DNA from: Chlorobium sp.
GTDB lineage: Bacteria > Bacteroidota > Chlorobiia > Chlorobiales > Chlorobiaceae
Assembly: GCA_028282595.1 (NCBI GenBank)
Contig: JANQHQ010000034.1
Location: 1 to 61,278 of the forward strand
Direction: 5' to 3'
DNA: 61,278 nucleotides
The notes under the pieces were generated by a model. The model did no database searches, was not told the origin of the DNA, and saw nothing but the letters and a program-made list of their open reading frames with translations. A program made the position numbers and the translations under genes. Numbering within the stretch: position 1 is the stretch's first letter; each line of letters begins with the position of its first letter. Shown here piece after piece: positions 6,735 through 17,200 of this stretch.

Positions 6735-7406
6735 TCAGGGGCAGAGTGAGAGTTCGGGGAGCATTGCGGGAAAGAGCAGCAGATAGCAGAGGTAACCCGA
6801 AACGGCGGCCGCGAGGGGAATCGTCAGGTTGTCGTCGATCTTCATCGTGCCGATTTTCAGCGTAAAAGCCTCGGCGAGTGTTGCGCTGAGGGCCATCAGG
6901 ATACCTGCTCCGATGGAGAGCCTGGGGATGCAGAGCACGATGATCACGGCCGAGAGCAGAAACGCCGCGCTGCCTTCGAGGCTTTTCTCCCCGATCTTGT
7001 GCCGGCCGAATTTCTTTCCGACGAGGGCGGCCACCGTATCGGATACCGCGACCAGGGCGAAAGCGGTTATCGCAATGATTTTCGGGAAGAAGAGCACGAG
7101 CAAGAGCGCCGAGAGCGTTATGAACGTCGCGCCGTTGAACTGTGCTGTTTCACGTTCGAGCTCGTGGTCGCGGAGCATCGCACCGAACGTTTCGTGGTAC
7201 CATTTCGACACCGGCGGGACATAGTTTTTCAGGAAGTCGACGATAAAGAAGCCGGAAAAAAGGGGGATGAGCAGCACCAGTGCGAGCTCCCTGCTGATGT
7301 GACAGTAGATGACCGCTATCGAAAGCGAGGAGAGGTGGATCGCTTTGCGGGCTATTTCGGAGTTGAAACTCCTTCTGTTCGGGCGTGGTTTCACGGAACG
7401 ATTCAT
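6735..7406 (-). CDS. CTP-dependent dolichol/phytol kinase-family membrane protein
   Basis: A 223-residue integral membrane protein of the SEC59/DGK1/VTE5 family. It has six to seven hydrophobic helices, an N-terminal RKAIHLSSLSIAVIY helix, and the conserved FVALVAVSDTVAALVGKKFGRHKIGEKSLEG loop (here ALVAVSDTVAALVGKKFG, about residues 117-134) followed by KSLEGSAAF. Members phosphorylate polyprenols, phytol or diacylglycerol with CTP. In a phototroph, phytol salvage is plausible but not shown. It is followed, 112 bases on, by sua5 on the same strand. Confidence 0.8.
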   Translation of the reverse strand: MNRSVKPRPNRRSFNSEIARKAIHLSSLSIAVIYCHISRELALVLLIPLFSGFFIVDFLKNYVPPVSKWYHETFGAMLRDHELERETAQFNGATFITLSALLLVLFFPKIIAITAFALVAVSDTVAALVGKKFGRHKIGEKSLEGSAAFLLSAVIIVLCIPRLSIGAGILMALSATLAEAFTLKIGTMKIDDNLTIPLAAAVSGYLCYLLLFPAMLPELSLCP

Positions 7407-7647
7407 CCTCGCGGTTGTCTCTGTGTCTGTTGCCGATGCAAAAAAAATCCTTTCGTGGCTGGGAGTAAAATACGGAACTCTCCGGCGATCGGGGAATAAA
7501 TACGGCGTGGATGTAACAAGGGAGCGGTTCCGGCCGGTGATGCGGGTGAACGGGACGCTTTCCCGACGGGTAATCGGTAATTTGAATCCACGGCGACAGG
7601 TCTTATTTTATAGCCCGTTGCATAACTTACTGATATCCATCCTTTTT

Positions 7648-9210
7648 ATGGAGACGGAAAAAAAGAGGGTCGCGGCCATAGACCTCGGAACGAACTCTTT
7701 TCACATGGTCATCGTCGAGGAGAGCGAGGAAAAGGGTCTCGTCGAGATCGACAGGGTCAAGGACATGATCTGTATCGGCCGCGGCAGCATTTCCTCGAAA
7801 ATGCTCGACGAGGAGGCGATGGAAACGGGCGTGGCGACACTCAGGCATTTTCTGGTGATCGCCTCGCAGCACGGCGTCGATCCCGATAACGTGATCGCCT
7901 TCGCCACCAGTGCGATCCGCGAAGCGAGAAACCGGGAAGTTTTTATACGGAAGGTCCGGGAGGAGACCGGACTCCGGATCAAGGTGATTTCGGGCAAGGA
8001 GGAGGCGCAGTTCATCTACTACGGCGTTCGTAAAGCCGTGAAGTTTTCGCCGGCTGCGGATCTGGTGTTCGATATCGGCGGCGGTTCGGTCGAGTTCGTG
8101 ATCGCGGACGACAAAAAGGTCCATCTGCTCGAAAGCCGCAAGATCGGGGTCGCCCGGATGTTCGAGCGGTTCGTGACCACGGATCCCGTTTCGGCGTACG
8201 AGAGGACCCTTCTTGAACAGTTTTTCACGGCCGAGCTGCTCACTTCCGCCGAAAAGGCGAGGGAGATGAACGTCACGAGGGCGATCGCTTCCTCGGGGAC
8301 CGCCCAGAACGTCGCCCGGATGATCCGCGCGATGAACGGCCGCGACGGCGAGGCGGCCCTCAACAACAGCTCGTTCACCCGCAAGGAGTTTCAGAAACTC
8401 TATCGGTCGGTGCTTCCCCTCGACGCCCAGGAGAGAAGAAGGCTGACCGGGCTCGACGAAAAACGGGTCGATCTCATCGTGCCGGGGCTGATTCTTTTCA
8501 ATGTCATCTTTTCCGTCTTCGGGCTCAAGGAGGTCGTGATTTCCGACCTCGCCCTGCGCGAGGGAATGGTTTACCACTACCTGCGGAACCGTCGCACGAA
8601 GACCGGAGAGGCGAAACTGCAGCTCAACATCCGGCGCCAGAGCGTTATCGAACTCTGCTACCGCTGCGGGTGGAACAAGCGTCACTCCGAACAGATCGCC
8701 TTTCTCTGCCTGGAACTGTTCGATCAACTGCAGCCGCTGCACGGCCTCGACGTCCGGGAGCGGGAACTGCTCGAATACGCGGCGCTCCTGCACAACATCG
8801 GGACATTCATATCGATTTCAGGCCATCACAAGCATTCGCAGTACATCATTCTCAACGGCGAACTGCGCGGGTTCACCCCCGTCGAAATCTCGGTGGTCGC
8901 CAGCGTCGCCCGGTATCACAGGAAATCGCCCCCTTCGGAAAAGCACGACGCTTACGCATCTCTCAAACCCAGGTACAGACGGGTGGTCGACGTGCTTGCG
9001 GGGATTCTCCGCATCGCCAACGGACTGGACCGGGGTCACCGTCAGAACGTGTACGCCGTCGAAGCCTCGATCGCCGGCCGTCGCGTGGTTCTCGGTCTCC
9101 GCGCGCATCACAACCCCGATATCGAAATATGGGCGGCCGAAAGGATGAAAGGCTGGCTTGAAACCGTGCTCGGCAAAACCATCCGTTTCGAACATCTCGA
9201 TCAGGAATGA
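7648..9210 (+). CDS. ppx: Ppx/GppA exopolyphosphatase-type phosphatase with HD domain
   Basis: A 520-residue enzyme of the Ppx/GppA family, hydrolysing polyphosphate and/or pppGpp. Residues 1-310 are the ASKHA-fold catalytic part (AAIDLGTNSFHMVIVE, SAIREARNREVF, VFDIGGGSVEFVI, IASSGTAQNVARM), and the C-terminal ~190 residues form an HD-type helical domain (LEYAALLHNIGTFISISGHHKHSQY). ATG at 7648 puts the phosphate-binding motif at its usual distance from the start; the in-frame upstream stretch is not family-like. Overlaps pabBC by 4 bases (ATGA). The 241-base gap before it is a divergent promoter region without other genes. Confidence 0.9.
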   Translation: METEKKRVAAIDLGTNSFHMVIVEESEEKGLVEIDRVKDMICIGRGSISSKMLDEEAMETGVATLRHFLVIASQHGVDPDNVIAFATSAIREARNREVFIRKVREETGLRIKVISGKEEAQFIYYGVRKAVKFSPAADLVFDIGGGSVEFVIADDKKVHLLESRKIGVARMFERFVTTDPVSAYERTLLEQFFTAELLTSAEKAREMNVTRAIASSGTAQNVARMIRAMNGRDGEAALNNSSFTRKEFQKLYRSVLPLDAQERRRLTGLDEKRVDLIVPGLILFNVIFSVFGLKEVVISDLALREGMVYHYLRNRRTKTGEAKLQLNIRRQSVIELCYRCGWNKRHSEQIAFLCLELFDQLQPLHGLDVRERELLEYAALLHNIGTFISISGHHKHSQYIILNGELRGFTPVEISVVASVARYHRKSPPSEKHDAYASLKPRYRRVVDVLAGILRIANGLDRGHRQNVYAVEASIAGRRVVLGLRAHHNPDIEIWAAERMKGWLETVLGKTIRFEHLDQE

Positions 9211-11027
9211 ACAGTAGCTCTTCGCACGGCGGAAACGTGACCGCGGGGCCCCTTTCCGCGCTCTTCGGGGGATCGTTCGGCGACAAGGCGCTCTTGTTTT
9301 CGGAGCCGTTCGAAGTTGTCGAACTGCGCTCCTCCGGCGGTCTGGCCGATTTTTTCGCGAAACTCGAACGCCGGCTCGACGAAGGCTGCAGTCTGGCGGG
9401 CTATATCGGTTACGAAGCGGGCTACGGTTTTGAACCGGAAGCGCTGGGCTCGTTCGAGTCGGGGGAGGACCGGCTACCGCTCGCCTGGTTCGGGGTCTAC
9501 CGGTCGCGCGGAACGGTGGTGCCGGAAGGCCTCCCGCGAGATGTTCTCTCCGGGGAGGAGCCCGCTCTCGAAGAGCTCCGGTTCGACCTGGACCGGGAGC
9601 GATACGCCGGGGCGATCACCGCCATCAGAGAGCGCATTGCCGCCGGAGACGTCTATCAGGTCAATTTTACCGGCAGGTTCGGCTTCCGCTATGAAGGGGC
9701 GGCGGACGATCTTTTCATGAGGCTCTGCGGGATGCAGCCCGGAGCGTACTCCGCGTTTCTCGATATGGGAACTCACCGGGTGCTTTCCCTCTCTCCCGAG
9801 CTCTTTTTCTCCCTCGACGGGCGTCGCATCGAAACCAGACCGATGAAGGGAACCGCGCCGAGAGGAAGCGGAGAGGATGAGGATCGCGAGCGGAAAGCAT
9901 GGTTGCGGTCGGACGAGAAGAATCGTGCGGAGAACCTCATGATCGTCGATCTCCTGCGCAACGACCTCGGCCGGATCTGTAAGCCCGGTTCGGTGGAGGT
10001 CCCCGAACTGTTCGTTACCCAGAGTTATCCGACCCTGCACCAGATGGTGTCCGGAATCCGGGGGGAACTTCGCGAAAACTGTTCGCTCTTCGAGCTGTTC
10101 CGGGCGATTTTTCCCTGCGGTTCGGTAACCGGCGCACCGAAAATACGGGCCATGCAGCTTATCCGCCAGCTTGAATCGTCGCCTCGCGGAGTGTACACGG
10201 GAGCTATCGGTTACATACTTCCCGACAGATCGATGCGTTTCAACGTCGCCATCCGAACCCTCGTACTGACGGGAGACAGGGGCGAGTACGGCGCAGGGAG
10301 CGGCATCGTCTGGGACTCGCGGGCGGATGAGGAGTACGAGGAGTGCCGTCTCAAGGCGCGGCTGCTCGAATCCGGCCGGGAGCAGGGTTTCGAGCTGTTC
10401 GAATCCCTGCTCTACAGTGTGGCCTATCTCTGGCTCGAAGAGCATCTCGACCGTCTCGCCGGCTCTGCCGCCGCTCTCGGTTTCCGGTTCGAGCGGGAGC
10501 GCGTTCGCCGGGAGCTCGAGTCCTTCGCCCGCTCCGATCTTGTAAAGAGCGGACGGTACAAGGTCCGTCTCGCTCTGCGGAAAGACGGGACGACCGATAT
10601 CTCGGTCTCCGCGCTTCCCGCGCCTCCGGAGGCGGAACCCGTTCGCGTCTGCATGGCGAAACAGGCGATTCCGGCCGGCGACCCCCTCCGGGCGCACAAG
10701 ACGACCCGCCGCGATCTCTACGACCGCCTGCTCCGCAAGGCGCAGTCGGAAGGGTTCGGAGAGGTCCTGTTCCGCAACGACCGCGGAGAGGTGACGGAAG
10801 GGGCGGTCAGCAACGTCATCATCCGCAAAAACGGACGCTATCTCACGCCGCCGCTCTCTTCCGGGCTGCTCGACGGCGTTTACCGGCGCTACTTTCTCGA
10901 AACCCGTCTCAATGCCGGGGAGAGTCCTCTTGCCGCAGGGGATATTGCCGGGGCGGACTGCTTTTTTCTCTGCAGTTCCGTCAGGGGGCTCCGGCGGGCC
11001 GTGCTCTGCGACTACACGATAGAGTGA
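9207..11027 (+). CDS. pabBC: Aminodeoxychorismate synthase component I / aminodeoxychorismate lyase fusion
   Basis: A 606-residue fusion that would convert chorismate to 4-aminobenzoate for folate. Residues ~1-375 are PabB-like: GDVYQVNFTGRF, ETRPMKGTAPRG (the PabB-type lysine in the KGT motif), GSVTGAPKIRAMQLI and GSGIVWDSRADEEYEEC. Residues ~385-606 are a class IV PLP lyase (PabC): the HKTTRRDLYDRLL motif supplies the PLP lysine, followed by EVLFRNDRGEVTEGAVSNVI. The glutaminase PabA is not in the window. folP, acting later in the pathway, is at 17.9-18.8 kb. Confidence 0.9.
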   Translation: MNSSSSHGGNVTAGPLSALFGGSFGDKALLFSEPFEVVELRSSGGLADFFAKLERRLDEGCSLAGYIGYEAGYGFEPEALGSFESGEDRLPLAWFGVYRSRGTVVPEGLPRDVLSGEEPALEELRFDLDRERYAGAITAIRERIAAGDVYQVNFTGRFGFRYEGAADDLFMRLCGMQPGAYSAFLDMGTHRVLSLSPELFFSLDGRRIETRPMKGTAPRGSGEDEDRERKAWLRSDEKNRAENLMIVDLLRNDLGRICKPGSVEVPELFVTQSYPTLHQMVSGIRGELRENCSLFELFRAIFPCGSVTGAPKIRAMQLIRQLESSPRGVYTGAIGYILPDRSMRFNVAIRTLVLTGDRGEYGAGSGIVWDSRADEEYEECRLKARLLESGREQGFELFESLLYSVAYLWLEEHLDRLAGSAAALGFRFERERVRRELESFARSDLVKSGRYKVRLALRKDGTTDISVSALPAPPEAEPVRVCMAKQAIPAGDPLRAHKTTRRDLYDRLLRKAQSEGFGEVLFRNDRGEVTEGAVSNVIIRKNGRYLTPPLSSGLLDGVYRRYFLETRLNAGESPLAAGDIAGADCFFLCSSVRGLRRAVLCDYTIE

Positions 11028-11064
11028 CGGCCGGCGCGAGGTGCGCCTGAAGCCGAAAGAGCGG

Positions 11065-11093
11065 TTGACCATGACGGGGATTAGCTGTATATT
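11065..11093 (+). promoter_or_regulatory. Sigma-70-type promoter for the gene at 11139
   Basis: TTGACC (11065-11070), a 17-base spacer and TATATT (11088-11093) form a near-consensus promoter located about 45 bases upstream of the next start codon and just after the pabBC stop. Confidence 0.6.
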
Positions 11094-11138
11094 TTCATGT
11101 AACCGCTTGAATGAAAATGCTTTAAAATCACCCTTCCC

Positions 11139-11585
11139 ATGCGAGATCATACACCCGATTTCAAGAAAATAGAGCTCTCCCCGGAAAACAGGGCGACCAT
11201 CGGCGAAACCGTCCGGCAGTTGCTATCCCGCCTCGCGGCCGACAGGCAGCTTACCGCCGACTCGCTGCTCGAGTTCTGGGTGGAGGTGCCGGGGGTCAAG
11301 CGTCCCAGAGGGACCTACCGGGGCGGATTCCTGATGCCCGACAGCTTTATCACGATTTCCGATTACTTCAAGGAAAATTACGGCTCGATCGCTCCGTCGG
11401 GGTTTTTCGACAACGAGGAAAACGCGTGGAACGAACTTCTGGACGAGCTGTACTACCAGGTTGAAATCTTCACTTCCCAGGTCGATGTTCCGAAAGGGGC
11501 CACCCTTGAACTGTGGACCGGTCACCGCAGCAGGCCCGAAGGCGAGTGGGTCTACGCGGTCGACAGGAAGATCGAGCTGACGTAG
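11139..11585 (+). CDS. Conserved-looking protein of unknown function
   Basis: A 148-residue soluble, acidic protein without signal peptide or membrane helix that I do not assign to a family. It has an N-terminal helical part (ENRATIGETVRQLLSRLAAD) and a strand-rich C-terminal half with aromatic residues (GGFLMPDSFITISDYFKENY, ATLELWTGHRSRPEGEWVYA). Base composition and codon use match the core genes and it has its own good promoter, so it is probably real. It is a lone gene between pabBC and the convergent nth. Confidence 0.7.
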   Translation: MRDHTPDFKKIELSPENRATIGETVRQLLSRLAADRQLTADSLLEFWVEVPGVKRPRGTYRGGFLMPDSFITISDYFKENYGSIAPSGFFDNEENAWNELLDELYYQVEIFTSQVDVPKGATLELWTGHRSRPEGEWVYAVDRKIELT

Positions 11586-11610
11586 CCCGTCCGTCGGCTG
11601 TGCGGACCGC

Positions 11611-12252
11611 TCAGCCGTCGAAGCGTTTGTCCGGGTAATCGCACGCCGGAACGACCGGACATGCGGAGCAGAGAGGCTTGCGCGCCTTGCAGGTATAGCG
11701 GCCGTGAAGTACGAGATAGTGGTGGAAGCGGATCACCAGCTCCGGCGGAATGATCGCGATCAGGGCGTCCTCGGTATCCCTCGGATTGCCGGTATCGACG
11801 AGTCCCATTCTGTTCGATACCCTGTGTACGTGCGTGTCGACCGCCATGACCGGTTGCCCGAAGGCGTTGCTGAGCACCACGTTCGCCGTTTTCCGGCCGA
11901 CTCCGGGAAGATTTTCAAGTTCCTCGCGTGTCTCTGGCACCTGCCCGCCGTATTTCTCCGAAAGGGTCTTGCTGACGGCAAGGATGTTCTTCGCCTTGTT
12001 GTTGTAGTAGTTGATGGAGCGGACGATCGCTTTCAGGTCGTCGAGCTGCATGCGGCTCATGCTTTCGGCGTCCGGGCACGCTCTGAACAGGTCGGCGGTT
12101 ATCGTGTTGACCCTCCTGTCCGTCGCCTGCGCGGCCAGGATCGTAGCGATCAGGAGCTGAAAAGGGCTCTCATGGTTGAGCTCGGTTTCGGGGGCGGGGA
12201 ACTTCTTTCCGAAGGCGTCCGCAATGAATGCGATCTTCTCCTCTGTCGTCAT
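11611..12252 (-). CDS. nth: Endonuclease III (DNA glycosylase/AP lyase)
   Basis: A 213-residue base-excision-repair enzyme removing oxidised pyrimidines. It contains the helix-hairpin-helix LENLPGVGRKTANVVLSNAF with the catalytic lysine, the catalytic aspartate in VMAVDTHVHRVSNRMGL, and the C-terminal [4Fe-4S] loop with Cys spacing C-x6-C-x2-C-x5-C (CKARKPLCSACPVVPAC). Normal length. It heads away from a phosphatase and nusB on the same strand. Confidence 0.95.
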   Translation of the reverse strand: MTTEEKIAFIADAFGKKFPAPETELNHESPFQLLIATILAAQATDRRVNTITADLFRACPDAESMSRMQLDDLKAIVRSINYYNNKAKNILAVSKTLSEKYGGQVPETREELENLPGVGRKTANVVLSNAFGQPVMAVDTHVHRVSNRMGLVDTGNPRDTEDALIAIIPPELVIRFHHYLVLHGRYTCKARKPLCSACPVVPACDYPDKRFDG

Positions 12253-12297
12253 GTCTTGCGGAATCTCCGTCCGGTTTTCGTGGTCATATGGTTCGCG

Positions 12298-12996
12298 TCA
12301 GGAATCGATGTTTTCCGTCTGGACGATCGTGCGGCCCGGCAGGACCAAGGCACTGAGCTTTCCCAGCGAGGGGTTGCTGTGATAGACGCATCCCGTATCT
12401 ATGGAAATGAGCTTGTCGAGCAGGATCGGTTCGGTTATCGGGGTATGGCCGCAGACAACGGTTTTTTCCCATTTCGGGTAGTCGCCGGTTTCGAGGTAGT
12501 GCGCCCGCAGGTGATCGCGCATCCAGCAGAACGTTTCCCGCTCCACCGTTTGCAGGTTTTTCTTCACCGAGAGTTCCGGATCGAGACCCCCGTGGACGAA
12601 AAGATAGTTTTCGGTTTCCAGATAGTAGCTGCACGAGCTGAAAAATTCGAGGTGACTTTCTGCAATATCTTTTCCGTCGACGCTTTCGTAGGATTCGAGT
12701 GTGGCGGTCCCGCCGTTCTGGAGCCAGAGGGAGGGATCTTCGGAATTCAGGTATTGAAGGAGCATGAGCTCGTGGTTTCCCATCAGAAAGTGACAGTCGC
12801 ACCACTCCCGGAGCTCCATGAGAAAGTCGATAACCTCCTTCGAGTACTTTCCCCGGTCGATATAGTCGCCCAGGAAGACAAGCTGGTCGGACTCCTGGAG
12901 CTCGAGTTTTTCGAGAAGGCGGTGCAGCGTGTAGAAACAGCCGTGAATGTCCCCGACGGCGATGATCCGCCGGTTTTCGGTCAGATGGTCAGCCAT
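12298..12996 (-). CDS. PPP-family metallophosphatase (ApaH/PrpA-like)
   Basis: A 232-residue calcineurin-like phosphoesterase with the full PPP metal-binding set: GDIHG (about residues 16-20), GDYIDRG (about 42-48), GNHE (about 72-75), CGHTP and the late HGG. Bacterial members are protein serine/threonine phosphatases or diadenosine tetraphosphatases; which applies cannot be told from sequence. It lies 15 bases downstream of nusB. Confidence 0.88.
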   Translation of the reverse strand: MADHLTENRRIIAVGDIHGCFYTLHRLLEKLELQESDQLVFLGDYIDRGKYSKEVIDFLMELREWCDCHFLMGNHELMLLQYLNSEDPSLWLQNGGTATLESYESVDGKDIAESHLEFFSSCSYYLETENYLFVHGGLDPELSVKKNLQTVERETFCWMRDHLRAHYLETGDYPKWEKTVVCGHTPITEPILLDKLISIDTGCVYHSNPSLGKLSALVLPGRTIVQTENIDS

Positions 12997-13011
12997 GGGG
13001 GTCGCCCCCTT

Positions 13012-13515
13012 TTATTTTTCGGAGGGTTTTTTTGCTCTGCCCGGTTTGCGGCTGCTCGAATGATCGATCAGGCCCCGGCCGCATTTCCTGATTTTTCCGG
13101 ATGTTTTGAGGTCGTTGAAGATAGCGTCGAGGATACCGTTGACGAACTTGCAACTCTTGTCCGTGCTGCTGAATTTCTTCGCTATTTCAATCGCTTCGTT
13201 GATCGAAACCTTGGGCGGTATGTCTTCGAAGTAGAGTATCTCGGCGAGCGCCATGCGCAGGATGTTCTTGTCGATGACGGCGATCCGGCTCATGTCCCAG
13301 TTGAAGGTATGTTTGGATATGTAGCCGTCGATCTCCTTTCTGTTCTCGTCGATGCTCTGCAACAGCTTCCTGAAAAACATGACAGCATTGCTGTCCGCCG
13401 CAATTTCGGGCGTTACGAGCCATTCCGCGGCATTCTCCACATCGGTGTCTCTCAGCTCGAGCGTATAGAGTGCCTGTACTATCTTTTCACGTATGCGGCG
13501 TCTGTATGTTTTCAT
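13012..13515 (-). CDS. nusB: Transcription antitermination factor NusB
   Basis: A 167-residue all-helical RNA-binding protein, partner of NusE/S10 in rRNA antitermination. N-terminal RRRIREKIVQALYTLE and C-terminal ILYFEDIPPKVSINEAIEIAKKFSSTDKSCKFVNGILDAI match the family signature. ATG 13515 follows GATTAGGTG only weakly, but the family begins here; the frame is open to 13650 without homology. A short basic tail (SSSRKPGRAKKPSEK) follows the conserved core. Confidence 0.92.
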   Translation of the reverse strand: MKTYRRRIREKIVQALYTLELRDTDVENAAEWLVTPEIAADSNAVMFFRKLLQSIDENRKEIDGYISKHTFNWDMSRIAVIDKNILRMALAEILYFEDIPPKVSINEAIEIAKKFSSTDKSCKFVNGILDAIFNDLKTSGKIRKCGRGLIDHSSSRKPGRAKKPSEK

Positions 13516-13534
13516 GGAAAAGCGATTAGGTGAA

Positions 13535-14227
13535 TTAAAAATGTTCGATGCTTTCGACGACCGCCCCGGTGTCGCCGAAATCCTCGAAAAGGACGTCCGG
13601 CCGATGTGCGCGGAGCCGTTCCGCCGGGTAGGTGCCGGTCGCCACGGCAATGCAGTGCGCCCCGATGGCTCTGGAGCACCTGATGTCGTGCTCGGTGTCG
13701 CCGATGATGACGACCTCGCCGGAAGCGAACCGCGTTCCGGTGACGCCGTAAGCCTTCTCGATCGCTATGGCCGGGAGGTCGTCGCGGTGGTATGCGTCGT
13801 CGGCGAACGCGCCGAACGGAAAGTAGTGATCGATAGCGGGAAGTCGGAGTTTGTGCCGTCCGGAACCCTCGAAGTTGCCCGTCAGCAGTCCCAGTTCCAT
13901 ATCGCTGCGTCCGGCAAGCTCCTCCAGAAGCGCCGGTATGCCCTTCATGAGCTCGATGTCTTCCGGACGGGCCCGTTCCCTGAAAAGGTCGATATAGGTT
14001 TGTTTCACCTCCTCGAAACGTTCGGCGATGTGCCGTTCGCCGAGTCCGGTGTGCCGCAGCACCTCGTAGATGATGACGCTGTCCATCTTGCCGGCGAAAT
14101 TGTGCCTGCCCGCGCTGCCCTCGGTCCCGTAGACTTCCGTCAGGGCGTCGATCAACGTCCGGCGGTTGATATTGCCTACCCGTAGCAGGGTTCCGTCGAT
14201 GTCAAACAGCACGAGTTTTTTCCGCAT
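13535..14227 (-). CDS. HAD-superfamily phosphatase (phosphoglycolate-phosphatase-like)
   Basis: A 230-residue HAD hydrolase: nucleophile motif LVLFDIDGTLL at the start, a helical cap, the threonine motif LGLLTGNFEGSG, and the C-terminal VVIGDTEHDIRCSR metal site. Substrate unknown; phosphoglycolate is the usual guess for this subgroup. Its start lies 26 bases inside the end of smc, so translation is coupled. Confidence 0.85.
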   Translation of the reverse strand: MRKKLVLFDIDGTLLRVGNINRRTLIDALTEVYGTEGSAGRHNFAGKMDSVIIYEVLRHTGLGERHIAERFEEVKQTYIDLFRERARPEDIELMKGIPALLEELAGRSDMELGLLTGNFEGSGRHKLRLPAIDHYFPFGAFADDAYHRDDLPAIAIEKAYGVTGTRFASGEVVIIGDTEHDIRCSRAIGAHCIAVATGTYPAERLRAHRPDVLFEDFGDTGAVVESIEHF

Positions 14228-17200
14228 CGGCTCCGGACGGTTGTTCCGCCTCCTCTTTCCCGAGTGTGACCGGGATCAGTTTTGATACACCTTCCTCTTC
14301 CATGGTCACCCCGTAGAGCGCCTGCGAAGAAGCCATTGTCTTCTTGTTGTGCGTAACGATAATAAATTGAGTGTTATTCTCAAATTTTTTGAGAAGCCGG
14401 ATGAATCGGCCGATGTTGGCGTCGTCGAGCGGCGCGTCGACCTCGTCGAGAATGCAGAAGGGGCTCGGCTTGACGAGGTAGATCGAGAAGAGCAGGGCGA
14501 GCGCCGTAAGGGCCTTTTCACCCCCGCTGAGCTGCTCGATCGAAAGCGGCTTTTTGCCCCTCGGTCTCGCCAGGATCTCTATCTTCGCTTCGAGGGGGTC
14601 GTCTTCGGTCGTGATCAGCAGGTCGGCTTCATCGTTTTCCTCGAACAGCTCCCGGAAGATCCTGATGAAATTATCCCGGACCGAAGAGAACGTCTCCTCG
14701 AATTTCTTCAGGGCGGTCCGGTTGATTTCCTCGATGGTCGTTCTCAACTGGGCTTCCGCCTCGAGCAGATCCTCTTTCTGGGAGGTGAGGAAATCGAGGC
14801 GCTCGTTCTCGGTTTCGTATTCGTCGAGGGCGAGCTCGTTCACCGCGCCGAACCGGTCGAGTTTTTCCCGCATCGCCTCGAGCGTACTCTCGGCCCGGTC
14901 ACGGTCGAAGGTTTCCGGTACGTCGGCGTCGATATCGGCCAGATCGCATCCGTAACGGGTTTCGATCGACGTGAAGAGATTGTCCACGGCGCGTTCGAAC
15001 CCGGCAATCCGGTTCTGCAGTTCGTCGCGGATCTGCAGTTCGATCTCCTGCTTGCGCCGGAGATCGCGGAGCTTGTCCCGCCGGTCCTGGTTCGCCAGCC
15101 GGCATTCGCGGTAAACCGTTTCTTTTTCCGTGAGATGCTGCTGTTCCTCTCCCGAGGAGACCAGCAGGCTTTCGAGCTCCGAGCGGGAAGATTCGATCTG
15201 TTCCCCGACCCCGTCGAGCGTTGTTTCCGTATCCCGTATCTCCTGCGTCATCGTTTCGGTTTCTCCGAGAAGAGCGGTTCTCTTTTCCCGGCAGGAATGG
15301 ACCTGCAGCCTGAGCTTTTCGAACTCCAGGAGCGCGTCCTTGTAGCGGTTCGCCTGGGCCTGCACCTCCCTGTTCAGGCGATTGTAGTCGTTCTCGCGTT
15401 CTTCGGCCTCGTTGCGGGCGGTCTGCAGGGCGCTTTGCAGCGTGGTTTCCTGCCGCTCCCGTTCCGCAATCGCGGGTCGGAGCGCCTCGAGTTTGGCCGT
15501 GGCCTTTCGTTGCGCTTCTTCCGTTTCGGCGATCTCCGTTTCGGCGTTCTCCAGGGCGCCGAGGCGGGAGGTCTCCTCGATGTCGAGGCGCGCCAGGCCT
15601 TTTTCGTGCTCGCGAAGCTCCTGCTCGAGTGCGGAGAGCCGCTTTTCCTGTTCGTCGAGAGGGATTTCCGAGAGACGGTCGAGGAGAGCGCGGAGCTCCT
15701 GTTCCTCCTGCCGGACCGTTTTTTCAAGCTGCTCTTCCTCGGCCCTGAGTTTATCCCGTTCGGCTTTCCTGCCGAGCCTCAGACCTTCGTTGTCCACGGA
15801 GCTTCCCCCGAAAAGAACGCCCTGTGCACCGAACTTTTCGCCCTCGGGCGTTACGAACGTGCAGCCGGGATGCCGCAATGCGAGGCTTTCGGCGTCATCG
15901 AGGTTTTCGGCTATGTAGCAGCGGTGCATGAAAAGGGTGGTGGCCCGCTCGATTTCGGAGGGGATGTCGATGACGTCGGTGATTTTCCGCACGCCGTCGA
16001 TATCCGCATATTCTCCCTCCGCCTCGAGCCCGAGAAGGTCCAGTACAAGAAAATGGACCTTTCCCTTTCCCGCTTCGGACAGCGAGCGGATGCCGTCTTT
16101 GGCTTCCTGCAGCGACGTGCAGATGTAGTAGCCCAGGAGATCGCCGAATGCGGCGTTGACCGCTTTGCGATAAGCGCTGTCGGTGGATATGAGGTCCGAG
16201 AGGCAGCCGAGCCCGTAACGGGCGCCGCTTCCGTTTTCAAGCCAGGCGACGCCTTCGGGCAGCCCTTCATAGTTGTCGAGGATGGAGTCGGCGAGCAGGA
16301 TGCTGTTTTTGAGGCGATCCCGGTGCGCACGCAGTTCGAGCAGTCGCTCCTTTTTCGATTCAGCTCCGCCGGCGAGCTCCTTCCTCAGCGTCTTCAGCTC
16401 GTGCAGCTCCTTTCGGGCGGTGTCGGCGAGCGTTTTCTGCCGGTCGATCCGTTTCTGCGCTTCCTCGCGGGCGGGCCGGGCGTCCGTAATGATCCGCTTG
16501 AGCTCGTGCTGCCGACCGGCGAGACGGGAAAGCGTTTCTTTGAGGTGATCGACGGTCGTCTCCCGGCGCTGGCGGTCCATCTGGAGCGCCGAAACCGATC
16601 GCTGGTGTTCGGAGAGGTTTTCCCTTGCCGTGTGCAGCGCGGTTCTCGACGCCGCGAGAGCCCGTTCAAGCGATTCAAGCTCTGTTTTCAGGACGTTCAC
16701 TCCTTCTTCCTGTTTCCGGCATTCGTTTTCGACGGGAGCGAGCCGGTCGAGAAGGCCTGTTTCATCCTTTTCGAGAACGAGAGACTGCTGTTTTTTCCCC
16801 TCGATCGATCCGGTGATCCTTACGGTGTTCTCCCTGAGGTTTTTTTCCTGTTCCTGGAGCTGCAGAAGGGTTTTTTCCAGGGAGTGCACGGTCCGGTTTT
16901 TCTCGTTGAGCGACTGTTGCAGTTCCGAAAGAAGGCGCTCCTGTTCGAGCTGTTCGCGTTCCGATTCCTGCAGGGCGCTGTCCTGGCGGGCGATCTCCGT
17001 CGTCAGTTCCTGCACGGTCTGTTCCTGTCGCGCAACCTCATGTCTGCGGGGAGCGAGGGTTTCCTGCAACTCGGTGAGATTGAGTGCGCTGAGCTTGAGA
17101 TCCAGCTCCCGGAACGAGGTTTTCAGCTCGCGGTACTGCTCGGCCTTCTTTACCTGGCTTTTGAGGCTGCGCACTTTTTTGGAAACCTCCGCGAGAACGT

